64,000 nucleotides of DNA. It comes from an uncultured bacterium (GTDB taxonomy: Bacteria > Bipolaricaulota > Bipolaricaulia > UBA7950 > UBA9294). Shown here piece after piece: positions 11,504 through 20,141 of this stretch. Under the pieces are notes generated by a model. That model did no database searches. It saw only the letters and a list, made by a program, of their open reading frames with translations, and was not told the origin of the DNA. Each line of letters begins with the position of its first letter. Position 1 is the stretch's first letter. The stretch is from assembly GCA_903857865.1 (NCBI GenBank), contig CAIOGO010000006.1, positions 1 to 64,000 of the forward strand, in the 5' to 3' direction. A program made the translations under genes and the position numbers.

Positions 11504-11977
11504 CTACTCCTCCTTCCGCGGCGCCTCCTCGTCTACGCGAACCCGTACGTCGACGGAAATGTCCTTGTACAGGTTGATCGAAACGGCGTGCGGACCGAGG
11601 GTGTCAATGCCTCCCACGATGTGGATCCGCGACGTCTCGATGACCTCGCCGCACGCGGAGGCGATCTGCGCGGCGATTTCCTCCGGGCGCACGGACCCGT
11701 AGAGGCGGCTATCTCCGTGGGCCTTTCGCACGAAGACGAGCGTCTGGTCGGCAAGCTTGTCACGCAGAGCGCGCGCCTTCTCTTCACGCTTCAAGAGCTC
11801 GGCGTCGTGCACCGCCTTCTCTCTGGCGAAACGCGCGATGTTGTGATCCGTCGGCTCGACGGCCAGACCGCGCGGGAACAAGTAGTTGCGGGAGTATCCC
11901 TCCGCGACGTTCACGACTTCACCGACGTGACCCAACTTCTCGATCGTCGTTGTCAACAGCACCTTAGCGATGGTCAT
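11504..11977 (-). CDS. rplI: 50S ribosomal protein L9
   Basis: L9 binds 23S rRNA at the base of the L1 stalk. The 157-residue protein has the N-terminal domain signature GHVGEVVNVAEGYSRNYLFPRGLA, the long connecting helix (about 40-80) and a C-terminal domain with LYGSVRPEEIA. ATG 11977 is preferred over an adjacent in-frame GTG at 11980. The gene heads a minus-strand operon driven by a promoter at 12004-12032. The usual rpsF/ssb/rpsR neighbours are not present. Confidence 0.96.
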   Translation of the reverse strand: MTIAKVLLTTTIEKLGHVGEVVNVAEGYSRNYLFPRGLAVEPTDHNIARFAREKAVHDAELLKREEKARALRDKLADQTLVFVRKAHGDSRLYGSVRPEEIAAQIASACGEVIETSRIHIVGGIDTLGPHAVSINLYKDISVDVRVRVDEEAPRKEE

Positions 11978-12003
11978 CACCCCAGTCTTTCTTCTCGCAC
12001 GCG

Positions 12004-12032
12004 ATTGTAGATGGGGGCTGCGACTGCGTCAA
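12004..12032 (-). promoter_or_regulatory. Promoter of the rplI operon
   Basis: On the minus strand TTGACG (12032-12027) and TACAAT (12009-12004) are separated by 17 bases. The predicted start near 11997 leaves a leader of about 20 bases before rplI. Confidence 0.8.
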
Positions 12033-12061
12033 ACTGCTCTTCTGATCGCGCGTAAGTCGCA

Positions 12062-12070
12062 TGGTATACT
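12062..12070 (+). promoter_or_regulatory. Extended -10 promoter of folP
   Basis: TGGTATACT is an extended -10 element (TGn plus TATACT at 12065-12070). A -35 is weak (TCTGAT at 12041-12046). Transcription should begin near 12077, at or just before the folP ATG at 12079, giving a leaderless mRNA. Confidence 0.6.
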
Positions 12071-12078
12071 TCGTGTTC

Positions 12079-12912
12079 ATGGTCAAGCTGGATCGGTGGG
12101 TTGGGGAACGGGATCGCGTTCTTGTGATGGGCGTCATCAACGTCACACCCGACTCCTTCTTCCCGGCCAGCCGTATGCTTTCGCCCCGTTTGGCGTTGGA
12201 GTGCGCGCAACGCATGGTGGCAGACGGCGCGGACATCGTCGACATCGGCGGCGAGTCGAGCCGCCCGGGCTCGAGCCCCATCTCGTCCGGCGAGGAGCTT
12301 GAGCGCGTCCTGCCGGTGCTCGAGAGGATCCACGCCGAGTGTGATGTGGTGCTCTCCGTGGATACGACGAAGGCGGACGTAGCGCGGGAGGCGCTCGACC
12401 GCGGCGCCTCCATCATCAACGACATCAGCGCGTTGCGAGCCGATCCGGACATGGCGACGGTCGCCGCCGAGCGCGGCGCGTACGTCGTCCTCATGCACAT
12501 GCAAGGGATCCCGCGAACGATGCAGGCAACGCCGGAGTACGACGACGCAACCGGCGAGGTTCTCGAGTTCCTCGAGGACAGGGTCCGCGAAGCCACGAGG
12601 CGGGGCATCGCGCGGGAACGTCTGTTCATCGATCCCGGCATCGGCTTCGGAAAGCGGCTTGAGCACAACCTCGCCCTGTTGCGGGACATCGACTGCTTCG
12701 CAGCAACCGGGCTCCCCGTGCTCGTCGGAATCTCACGCAAGTCGTTCCTTGGAGAGCTGCTCGACCTTCCCGCTTCGGAGCGCCTCGAAGCCACGCTGGC
12801 AGCTCAGGCCGTCGCGGTGGCGTCGGGAGCCGACATCCTCCGCGTCCACGACGTGAGGGAGGGGAGACGAGCGGCCGACACAGCGCGTCGCTTGAGGAAA
12901 CATGCCGCTTAG
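12079..12912 (+). CDS. folP: Dihydropteroate synthase
   Basis: FolP condenses p-aminobenzoate with dihydropterin pyrophosphate in folate synthesis. The 277-residue TIM barrel has VMGVINVTPDSF at the N-terminus, DIGGESSRPGS for pterin binding, VDTTKADV, GASIINDISA, MHMQG, DPGIGFGKRLEHN and VGISRKSF. An upstream in-frame ATG at 12061 overlaps the TATACT -10 box, so ATG 12079 is preferred even though it lacks a Shine-Dalgarno; the transcript is probably leaderless. It overlaps the yceD start by 11 bp and heads folP-yceD-ruvC-polA. Confidence 0.95.
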   Translation: MVKLDRWVGERDRVLVMGVINVTPDSFFPASRMLSPRLALECAQRMVADGADIVDIGGESSRPGSSPISSGEELERVLPVLERIHAECDVVLSVDTTKADVAREALDRGASIINDISALRADPDMATVAAERGAYVVLMHMQGIPRTMQATPEYDDATGEVLEFLEDRVREATRRGIARERLFIDPGIGFGKRLEHNLALLRDIDCFAATGLPVLVGISRKSFLGELLDLPASERLEATLAAQAVAVASGADILRVHDVREGRRAADTARRLRKHAA

Positions 12913-13360
12913 CGTGCTGGAGTTCCTTGCTCATCCCGGGCGCCGCTTCCCGGTAGAGATGGTGCTCGAGGCCGTGGATGACGAGACGCACGACCTGCGC
13001 ACTGTGCGCGAGGTCCGCTTGGAGGGCGAGGCGTTCGCTCAGTTGGCGACGCTGTACGTGGACGTCGAGATGACGGCCGTCATCGCACAGCCTTGCGGGC
13101 GGTGTCTCAAGTCGCTCGAGACTCCGTTCGTGCTCCGCGAAGCGTTCACGGTACGCATCCCACCGACGGCGGACGAGGTGGACGTGCGCCCGACGATCGT
13201 CTCGTTGATTCTCTCGGCCCACAATCCGAACGCCCTCTGCCGTCCGGCCTGCCGCGGCCTGTGCGGGACGTGCGGCGCGGACCTGAACGAAGATCCGCGC
13301 CACGTCTGCACGGAACGCGATCGGGAGAACCGCAGGCTGGGGGACTTCCTGCAGCCATGA
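12902..13360 (+). CDS. DUF177/YceD-family protein with zinc-ribbon-like cysteines
   Basis: The 152-residue product matches the YceD/DUF177 family, linked to 23S rRNA accumulation in bacteria and plastids. Two cysteine clusters are visible: CGRCLK at about 61-66, and a C-terminal cluster CRPACRGLCGTCGADL that probably binds a metal. In most bacteria the next gene is rpmF (ribosomal protein L32). Here rpmF is absent and ruvC follows directly with an ATGA overlap. The start overlaps the folP end. Confidence 0.85.
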   Translation: MPLSVLEFLAHPGRRFPVEMVLEAVDDETHDLRTVREVRLEGEAFAQLATLYVDVEMTAVIAQPCGRCLKSLETPFVLREAFTVRIPPTADEVDVRPTIVSLILSAHNPNALCRPACRGLCGTCGADLNEDPRHVCTERDRENRRLGDFLQP

Positions 13361-13860
13361 CGGCCACGGTGGCCATCGGCTTCGACCCCGGTCTCGCCAT
13401 CACCGGCTACGGCGTGGTGCAGGACGCGGAGGACGGTTGGCGCGTCCTCGCCGGAGGAGTCATCCGGACGCGCAGCGACCAGCCTCGTGCTGAGCGCCTT
13501 CGCGATCTCTGCCAGGAAGCACGGGAACTGATCGAGATGTACCGTCCATGCGGAGTCGCCATCGAGGAGGTTTTCTTCGCCACCAACGCTCAGACCGCCA
13601 TGCGCACCGCTGAGGCTCGCGGTGCGCTCTTGGTCGCCGCGGCGGCCGTCCCCGTCCGTGGCTACACACCGCTGCAGGTGAAGAAGCGCATTACGGGCTA
13701 CGGGAAAGCCGAGAAGGCGCAGGTGCAGGCGATGGTCAAACGACTCCTACGCCTGCCGGAGATCCCGAAGCCCGACGACATGGCCGATGGATTGGCGCTT
13801 GCGCTCTGCTATCTCCTCGACGCGCGGGGACCCGAAGGAGTCGACGACGTCTACCTATGA
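13357..13860 (+). CDS. ruvC: Crossover junction endodeoxyribonuclease RuvC
   Basis: RuvC cuts Holliday junctions. The 167-residue protein has all acidic catalytic positions: Asp in GFDPGLAITGYG (residue 9), Glu in AIEEVFFA and the terminal DDMADGLALALCY. ATG 13357 overlaps the yceD stop as ATGA. ruvA and ruvB are not nearby. The 3' end overlaps the first codons assigned to polA. Confidence 0.95.
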   Translation: MTATVAIGFDPGLAITGYGVVQDAEDGWRVLAGGVIRTRSDQPRAERLRDLCQEARELIEMYRPCGVAIEEVFFATNAQTAMRTAEARGALLVAAAAVPVRGYTPLQVKKRITGYGKAEKAQVQAMVKRLLRLPEIPKPDDMADGLALALCYLLDARGPEGVDDVYL

Positions 13861-16639
13861 CGAAACCCTGAGGCTTCCCGGGCCGCTGGACGAAGAGCGC
13901 CTCCTGCTGTTCGATGGCCACTCGCACGCCTATCGCTCGTACTACGCCATCCGCGACCTGACCGCCCCCGACGGGCAGCCAGTCAATGCTCTGTTCGGCT
14001 TCTGGCGGGCCGTCTTGCGCACGCTGCGCGCCTATCCCTCCGCGTACGTCGCCGTCGTGTTCGACGCCCCCGGCAAGACGTTCCGGCACGAGCTCTTCGG
14101 CGACTACAAGGCGACGCGAAAGCCGATGCCCGACGATCTCGCACGACAGTTTCCACTGGTTGTGGAGCTTCTCGAGGCGCTCGGGATTCCCGTCCTTTCG
14201 GAGAGGGGAGTCGAAGGAGATGACGTGCTTGCATCTCTGGCCCTTCGCGCCGCCGCCGACGGCCTCACCTGCCTCGTCTCAACGTCCGACAAGGACATGG
14301 CGCAGATCGTCGGCGATCGGATCTCGCTCCTCCGCCCAAGCGGGAGGGGGGGGGGAGGCGACGAAGGCCAACGACTGGATCGCGACGGCGTCCTGGCTCG
14401 CTATGGCGTCCTGCCTGAGCAAATGGTCGACTTCCTCGCCCTCGTGGGCGACGCCTCGGACAACGTCCCCGGCGTGCCGAACGTGGGCGAGAAGACGGCG
14501 GCGCAGCTTCTCGCCGAGTTCGGCTCCCTCGACAACCTGATGCGGGACGTCGAACGCGTCCGCAACGAACGCATCCGCAACGCGCTGGTTGAGCACGGGG
14601 ACGTCGCGCGCCTCGCCCAGCGTCTCGTGCAGCTTCGCACGGATGTCGCGGCGGGCGACGTCCGCTCTCTATGCAGGCTCCGCGGCGTCAAGGAGGATGC
14701 CGTCCGAGGCTTCTTCGCGCGTGTCGGCTTCCGCTCCGCACTGCAGGAGCTCGGCGTGGAATCCTCGACTCCTGCGGTCGCGCCAGCCGCTGTCCCTTCA
14801 CCTCCGCCGACCCCGCCGTCCGTCCCATCGCCGACTACGCCGGCGATGGGCAGCGACTATCGCACCGTCCTCGATGACGCGGCCTTGGAGTCCGTCGTCG
14901 AGTCGCTGCGCGAGGCGAAGCGATTTGCGCTCGATCTCGAGACGACGAGCCGCAACCCGATGGAGGCGGCCATCGTCGGCATTGCCATCTCACCGCGCCC
15001 ACTTCTTGGCTTCTACATTCCCATCGGCCACGACGCGCTCGGGGCTCCAGCACAGCTGCCGCTAGAACGGGTGCTCGCGGCACTGCGCCCCCTCATCGAG
15101 TCGGAGGCAGTAGAGATCATCGGCCAGAACCTCAAGTACGACCTCACGATTCTCGAGCGCTACGGGGTCGCCCCGCGCGGGATCCGTTTCGACTCGATGA
15201 TCGCCTCGCACCTCCTTCGCCCGGACGAACGGCATCACGATCTGGCCACCATCGTCCGGACCTACTTGGGCCAAGAGACGGTCTCGTACGACGAGGTGGC
15301 AGGAAAGAACGGGTCATTCGCCGCCGTGGCTGTCGACGCGGCCACGCGCTATGCGGCCGAGGACGCCGAGGTCGTGCAGAGACTGTACCCGCCGCTGATG
15401 TCCGGCCTGCGCGAAACCGGCCTCGTGAGGTTGTTCGAGGACGTCGAGATCCCCCTCGTCCCGGTGCTTGCCCGCATGGAGCGCAACGGCATTCTCGTCG
15501 ACTGCAACGTGCTTGCGGAGCAAGGCGCCGCGCTGCGCAGAGAGTTGGCGATCATCGAGTCCGACCTGTTCGACATCGCCGGCGGACCGTTCAACCCGAA
15601 CTCGCCGAAACAGGTCGCGGAGATCCTGTTTGGCCGCCTGAAGCTTCCGGTGATCTCGCGGACAAAGACCGGCCCGTCGACAAGCGCCGACGTGCTCGCC
15701 GAGCTTGCGGTCGCACACCCCTTGCCGGGGAAGCTGCTCGCCTACCGAGAGGTGGCGAAGCTCCTGACCACGTACATCGACCTGTTGCCCAAGGCAGTGA
15801 ACTTGAGTACGGGGCGCATTCACACGAGCTTCCACCAGACGTCGACCGCGACCGGACGGCTCTCGTCTTCGGACCCGAATCTGCAGAACGTTCCCACTCG
15901 AAAGGAGGTCGGCGGCCGCATCCGGCAGGCATTCGTTGCGCCAGCGGGCTCAGTTCTCCTCGGCGCCGACTACTCGCAGATCGAGCTCCGCGTCCTGGCT
16001 CACCTATCCGGAGATGAGAATCTGATCGCCGCGCTCACGCGCGGAATGGACCTCCACCGCCTGACGGCAAGCCACGTCTTCTCGGTGCCGGAGGCTGCGG
16101 TGACGCCGGCCCAACGCGACGCAGCGAAGCGCATCAACTTCGGCATCCTCTACGGCATCAGCCCCTTCGGGCTGGCAAGGGAGATCGGGACGTCACACAG
16201 CGAGGCCAAGGCCTACATCGACCGATTCTTCTCGGCGTATCCCGGCGTGCGCGCGTTCGTCGAGGAGTGCATCCGCCGCGCGACGGAGTACGGATACGCG
16301 GAAACCCTGCTTGGAAGACGCCGGCCGCTGCGCGACATCGGGTCACGCAACGTGACTCGCCGCAACTTCGACCGACGCAACGCGGTCAACACGCCCATCC
16401 AGGGCAGCGCGGCGGATGTGATCAAGCTCGCGATGATCGACATCGACCGACGCATCTCGTCCGAGATGTGGCCGGCGCGCATGCTGCTGCAGATCCACGA
16501 CGAACTTGTGTTCGAGGTCGAGGAAGAGACGGCCGACGTCGTCGCCGCGGCGATCCGAAAGTCCATGGAGAACGTGCTTTCGCTGCGCGTCCCTCTCGAG
16601 GTGAAAGTGTCGACCGGTCGACACTGGGGCGAGATCTAA
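13787..16639 (+). CDS. polA: DNA polymerase I (5'-3' exonuclease, 3'-5' exonuclease, polymerase)
   Basis: The product of about 920-950 residues has three domains. A FEN-type 5' nuclease (about 35-320) starts at LLLFDGHSHAYRSYYA. The proofreading domain (about 360-540) keeps ALDLETTSR, GQNLKYDL and YAAEDAEVV, so it is probably active. The family A polymerase has TSTATGRLSSSDPNLQNVP, GADYSQIELRVLAHLSG, the O-helix KRINFGILYG and LQIHDELVFEV. The start is uncertain. ATG 13787 lies 74 bp inside ruvC without a Shine-Dalgarno; TTG 13799 or CTG 13868/13886 are the only other in-frame candidates before the first domain. A run of ten G at 14346-14355 encodes a Gly linker in the nuclease domain. Confidence 0.95.
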   Translation: MDWRLRSAISSTRGDPKESTTSTYDETLRLPGPLDEERLLLFDGHSHAYRSYYAIRDLTAPDGQPVNALFGFWRAVLRTLRAYPSAYVAVVFDAPGKTFRHELFGDYKATRKPMPDDLARQFPLVVELLEALGIPVLSERGVEGDDVLASLALRAAADGLTCLVSTSDKDMAQIVGDRISLLRPSGRGGGGDEGQRLDRDGVLARYGVLPEQMVDFLALVGDASDNVPGVPNVGEKTAAQLLAEFGSLDNLMRDVERVRNERIRNALVEHGDVARLAQRLVQLRTDVAAGDVRSLCRLRGVKEDAVRGFFARVGFRSALQELGVESSTPAVAPAAVPSPPPTPPSVPSPTTPAMGSDYRTVLDDAALESVVESLREAKRFALDLETTSRNPMEAAIVGIAISPRPLLGFYIPIGHDALGAPAQLPLERVLAALRPLIESEAVEIIGQNLKYDLTILERYGVAPRGIRFDSMIASHLLRPDERHHDLATIVRTYLGQETVSYDEVAGKNGSFAAVAVDAATRYAAEDAEVVQRLYPPLMSGLRETGLVRLFEDVEIPLVPVLARMERNGILVDCNVLAEQGAALRRELAIIESDLFDIAGGPFNPNSPKQVAEILFGRLKLPVISRTKTGPSTSADVLAELAVAHPLPGKLLAYREVAKLLTTYIDLLPKAVNLSTGRIHTSFHQTSTATGRLSSSDPNLQNVPTRKEVGGRIRQAFVAPAGSVLLGADYSQIELRVLAHLSGDENLIAALTRGMDLHRLTASHVFSVPEAAVTPAQRDAAKRINFGILYGISPFGLAREIGTSHSEAKAYIDRFFSAYPGVRAFVEECIRRATEYGYAETLLGRRRPLRDIGSRNVTRRNFDRRNAVNTPIQGSAADVIKLAMIDIDRRISSEMWPARMLLQIHDELVFEVEEETADVVAAAIRKSMENVLSLRVPLEVKVSTGRHWGEI

Positions 16640-16750
16640 GGCTGGCGCAACGCGGCAGTCTGGATCGCCCGCAATCGGTGAACTCTGGGTGAGTCCCGCG
16701 TGAAACTTCCGCCGTCTGGCTCGTGTAGGTTGTGCAAAGGCGGAGGGAAC

Positions 16751-18316
16751 ATGAAAAAGCGTAATGGACTCCTCGGGCCATTCGTCGCCACGGCCGTCTT
16801 GGCCATGTCCGCCTTCGCGCAGCCCGATCTGGTCGTATCGCAAGTGCGCATTCTGCCGGAAGTGCCGCTTTCCCAGTCCGTTGTCACGGTGGCCGCCGTT
16901 GGCGAGAATGCTGGGGACGAGGCTACGGGGACGCCGTTCGACGTGCGCTTCGGCGACGAGAGGGAGATTCCCGCCCCGTGGATTGCCGAGCCGGGGACGC
17001 ACATCCTTTCGGTCGGGGTGGGCCAGTCTTCGGATGCCGTCACAGAGGTGGACGAGACCAACGACACGGAGTCGCTCGCCGTGCTCTTGCCCGCGCTGGT
17101 TGGAGCGAGCCCGCGCGTCGCGGTGACCGAATTCGACGATCAGAGCCACATGCGGCTCGCCAATCTGGGCGCTGGAGTTGCCGACAAGCTGGCCGATCAA
17201 CTGGCCGCTGGGGGCGTGCGGGTCGTCGGCCGCGGCGAGATCGAGACCCTGATGCAGGAGGAGGGCCTGGATCCTACCTCGCTCGACGGCCTCTCTCGCG
17301 CTGCGCGGGAACTCGGCGTCGACCTCCTCGTCACCGGTACCGTCGAAGACGTCGTCGTCGACGCGATGACGCTCGACCTTGGACTCGTCCGTCTGACGAG
17401 CGCCGAGGCGCGCGTGAAGGCAACGGCTCGCATGATCGATCCCTCGACCGATGCCGTGGCGGTCGTCGCGTCCGCATCCGGAAGCGGAAAGGGGACCACC
17501 GGACTCTCAGTCTACCTTGGCGGCTTCTTCTCTCCGTCCCCGTCGTGCGATGCGTGCGGAGGCGGCCTCGTCTCCGAGCGCGCGGCGTTCGCTGAGGGCG
17601 AACTGGTCTCCTTCGGATACGTCAACCCCTCCACATCAGGTTGGTTTGGCCTTGAGGTGTACGGCAGCGATGGGACTTTCTTGCGCTGGCTCGGTTGGCG
17701 TTTCGTGGCCCGCGGCGCGTGCAGGACGTGGTTCTGGGATCAACGCGATGCCCTGGGGTCCTCCGTAGGCGCCGGGATCTACGTCGCCAGACTCCGGGAT
17801 GGAGACACACACACCGAGACGGTGACGTTTCAGATTCGTCCCGGGCTGACCATCAGCCTCCCTTCGCTCGATCAGGTCACCGTGGGGACGTCAGCATTTG
17901 ACGGCGACATCGTGGGGGTCGCCATCGATGACGTGGTCGATCAACTTGCCAAGTCACTTCTGCCAGCCATCATGGCCCATCGATCGCCATCCGCCGCCGC
18001 CCCTCTCGCCGCCGAAGTCCCCACTACGTCGGAAAAGACATCCACGCTCTTGGGCCAGGTCGCGTCCGTGCTCCCCGACGGCCGCATTGCCATCAACGTG
18101 GGCTCCTCGAACGGTGTGGCCATCGGCGATCGCTTCGAAGTCCTGGCCGTCGACCACCTCGTCTTCCATCCGGAGACTCTGGCCATCGTCGCCTACAACG
18201 TGCTGGCTGCGAAGGGAGAGATCCGGATTGTCGAGGTGCGCGAGCGGGTGTCGTACGGGGTCTGCCAGAGCACCTTCGAGCCGCTCGTTGGAGATCTCGT
18301 CCGCCTCGTCCCCTAA
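16751..18316 (+). CDS. Exported CARDB/CsgG-like protein
   Basis: The 521-residue protein has a signal peptide (MKKRNGLLGPFVATAVLAMSAFA). A CARDB-like Ig domain (about 22-110, ending in VTEVDETNDTESL) follows. Next is a CsgG/FlgO-like domain (about 118-245: RVAVTEFDD, VADKLADQL, VVGRGEIETLMQEEGL, LGVDLLVTGTVEDV). A FlgD-type Ig module (about 305-370) is seen next, and the C-terminal 100 residues resemble the FlgT C-terminal domain (GQVASVLPDGRIAINVGSSNGVAIGDRFEV). CsgG relatives form outer-membrane secretion channels, but the channel-forming residues cannot be judged here. ATG 16751 has GGAGGG upstream. Role unknown; envelope assembly is inference. Confidence 0.75.
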   Translation: MKKRNGLLGPFVATAVLAMSAFAQPDLVVSQVRILPEVPLSQSVVTVAAVGENAGDEATGTPFDVRFGDEREIPAPWIAEPGTHILSVGVGQSSDAVTEVDETNDTESLAVLLPALVGASPRVAVTEFDDQSHMRLANLGAGVADKLADQLAAGGVRVVGRGEIETLMQEEGLDPTSLDGLSRAARELGVDLLVTGTVEDVVVDAMTLDLGLVRLTSAEARVKATARMIDPSTDAVAVVASASGSGKGTTGLSVYLGGFFSPSPSCDACGGGLVSERAAFAEGELVSFGYVNPSTSGWFGLEVYGSDGTFLRWLGWRFVARGACRTWFWDQRDALGSSVGAGIYVARLRDGDTHTETVTFQIRPGLTISLPSLDQVTVGTSAFDGDIVGVAIDDVVDQLAKSLLPAIMAHRSPSAAAPLAAEVPTTSEKTSTLLGQVASVLPDGRIAINVGSSNGVAIGDRFEVLAVDHLVFHPETLAIVAYNVLAAKGEIRIVEVRERVSYGVCQSTFEPLVGDLVRLVP

Positions 18317-18341
18317 GGTCGCCCACTACCAGGGATTCGGG

Positions 18342-18347
18342 TAGACT
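18342..18347 (+). promoter_or_regulatory. -10 element abutting a start codon
   Basis: TAGACT lies 7 bases before the ATG at 18355, which would give a leaderless transcript. No convincing -35 is visible. Confidence 0.4.
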
Positions 18348-18354
18348 CGCCGCG

Positions 18355-18816
18355 ATGAATCGACGCTGGATGGGCCTGCTTGTCGTGGTGGTCGCCGTCT
18401 GTCTTGTTGGCCAAGCGGCGTTCGGCGCCGGAATTCGCTCCATCGGGCTGCGCGTCGTCCTCCCCATCGGCAACGCACCTTTCCTTCTCGGGATCGAGGC
18501 GCGAGGCGACCTCGCCTTCGGCGTCGCGACCGGTTCCTTCTTCCTGTCCGCGGAGGGGAAGGCGCTGATCACGATCTCGTGCGACCTTCGCTTGGGGAGC
18601 GACGACGCCGCGGCAAGGACCTTCGTGCGACTGACCACCGGGCTCGTCTACTTCGACCGCACGCGCTACTTGCCGTCGCTCCTCGTCGGAGGCGGACTGA
18701 CGCTCGAAGTCCCCGTCTTCCCGGTCCTCGCCGTCGCCGTAGCGGGGGAGTTCATCTACCCCTTCGCGTTTCCTGTCCCCATGGTCTCCGCGTCGGGACG
18801 CTGGGTATTCCCATGA
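18355..18816 (+). CDS. Small exported hypothetical protein
   Basis: The 153-residue product has a signal peptide (hydrophobic residues 6-24, then GAG). The rest alternates polar and hydrophobic residues with many Gly, as in small beta-barrel or outer-membrane proteins. No family was recognised. A TAGACT -10-like box sits 7 bases upstream of the ATG. The stop overlaps the glmM start as ATGA, so it is probably translated with glmM. An envelope location is inference. Confidence 0.6.
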   Translation: MNRRWMGLLVVVVAVCLVGQAAFGAGIRSIGLRVVLPIGNAPFLLGIEARGDLAFGVATGSFFLSAEGKALITISCDLRLGSDDAAARTFVRLTTGLVYFDRTRYLPSLLVGGGLTLEVPVFPVLAVAVAGEFIYPFAFPVPMVSASGRWVFP

Positions 18817-20141
18817 CAAGCCACTTCGGAACGGATGGAGTGCGCGGCGTCGCCAACACGGAGCTTACGCCCGAACTGGCGATGTCCTTGGCGCGTGCCG
18901 CGTCCGCGGCACTTCTGCGGTCCGGCGGCCGCGTCATCATTGGCCGCGACTCCCGGACGAGCGGACCGATGCTGGAAGCCGCGCTGGCCGCCGGTTTTGC
19001 GTCGGCCGGCATCGACGTCGGCCTCGCAGGCGTCATTCCCACCCCAGCCATCTCCTTTCTGATCAAGGACGAGGGCGCGGACTTCGGCGCCGTCCTCAGC
19101 GCCTCGCACAATCCTCCGGAGGACAACGGCATCAAGTTCTTCGGAAGGAGCGGCCAAAAGCTCTCGGTGGAAGAGGAGGAGCGCGTCGAATCCGCCCTCT
19201 CGTCTCCCCCGCCGCCCGCGAGGCGGATTGGGCGCATCGAACCGCTTGACGCCGCCGCGACGCGCTACGCCGCGTTCCTCACCGGGACGATCGAGAGCGA
19301 GGATGTCGACCTGTCCGGGCTGACGCTGGTCGTGGACTGCGCCTTCGGCGCGACCGGTCCGATCGCTCCCCGCGTCTTCCGACATCTGGGGGCCCGCGTC
19401 ATTGAACTCAACACCGAGACCGACGGCACCCGCATCAACGTTGATTGTGGATCGACCCACCTGGAGGCGATCCGCGGCGCCGTGCTCCGTCAGGCAGCCG
19501 ATCTGGGCATCGCATTCGACGGAGACGGAGACCGTGTGCTGTTCGTGTCGTCCCAGGGACAGACGATCGACGGCGACCATGTCATCGGCATCGCCGCGCT
19601 GCACCGCGGCAGAAAGGGACGGCTTCACCCGCCACTCGTGGTGGCCACGGTGATGTCGAACTTCGGGCTCGAGCAACTCCTTCGGGCGCACGGCATCGAC
19701 ATGATCCGCACTCCTGTCGGGGACCGTCACGTCGCTCAGGCCATGATCGCGCACGGCGCGCGCATCGGCGGCGAGCCGTCCGGCCACGTCATTTTCTCCG
19801 ATCACGCCCCGACCGGAGACGGGATTCTGACGGCCGTGCAGCTTCTCGAGATCGCCCACGACGCCGGCGAGAGCGTGGAAATCCTGGCTCGCGGGATTCC
19901 GCTGTATCCGCAATGCCAGTGCAACGTGCGGTGCCCGTCCGCCGCTTCCGCCAGGGGGGTGCCCCTCGAAGAGGTCGCTCTGCTCGCCGACGCGCGGCTC
20001 GCCGGCCGCGGCCGAGTGATCATCCGGCCGTCGGGCACGCAGCCGATGGTGCGCGTCTTCGTCGAGGCCGACGAGCAGGCGCTGGCTGACGCCGTGTGCG
20101 CGGAGGCCGCAGCCAGCATCGCTGCACGGTTCGCCCGCTAG
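18813..20141 (+). CDS. glmM: Phosphoglucosamine mutase
   Basis: GlmM converts glucosamine-6-phosphate to glucosamine-1-phosphate for UDP-GlcNAc and peptidoglycan. The 442-residue protein has the N-terminal FGTDGVRGVAN, the phosphoserine loop SASHNPPEDNGIKFF, the metal loop DGDGDR, the sugar loop GGEPSGHV and the phosphate loop RPSGTQPMVRVFVE. This is the expected length and motif set for GlmM rather than other phosphohexomutases. The start overlaps the preceding stop (ATGA). Its TAG and the gcvPB TAG on the other strand share the palindrome CTAG at 20138-20141. Confidence 0.96.
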   Translation: MTSHFGTDGVRGVANTELTPELAMSLARAASAALLRSGGRVIIGRDSRTSGPMLEAALAAGFASAGIDVGLAGVIPTPAISFLIKDEGADFGAVLSASHNPPEDNGIKFFGRSGQKLSVEEEERVESALSSPPPPARRIGRIEPLDAAATRYAAFLTGTIESEDVDLSGLTLVVDCAFGATGPIAPRVFRHLGARVIELNTETDGTRINVDCGSTHLEAIRGAVLRQAADLGIAFDGDGDRVLFVSSQGQTIDGDHVIGIAALHRGRKGRLHPPLVVATVMSNFGLEQLLRAHGIDMIRTPVGDRHVAQAMIAHGARIGGEPSGHVIFSDHAPTGDGILTAVQLLEIAHDAGESVEILARGIPLYPQCQCNVRCPSAASARGVPLEEVALLADARLAGRGRVIIRPSGTQPMVRVFVEADEQALADAVCAEAAASIAARFAR

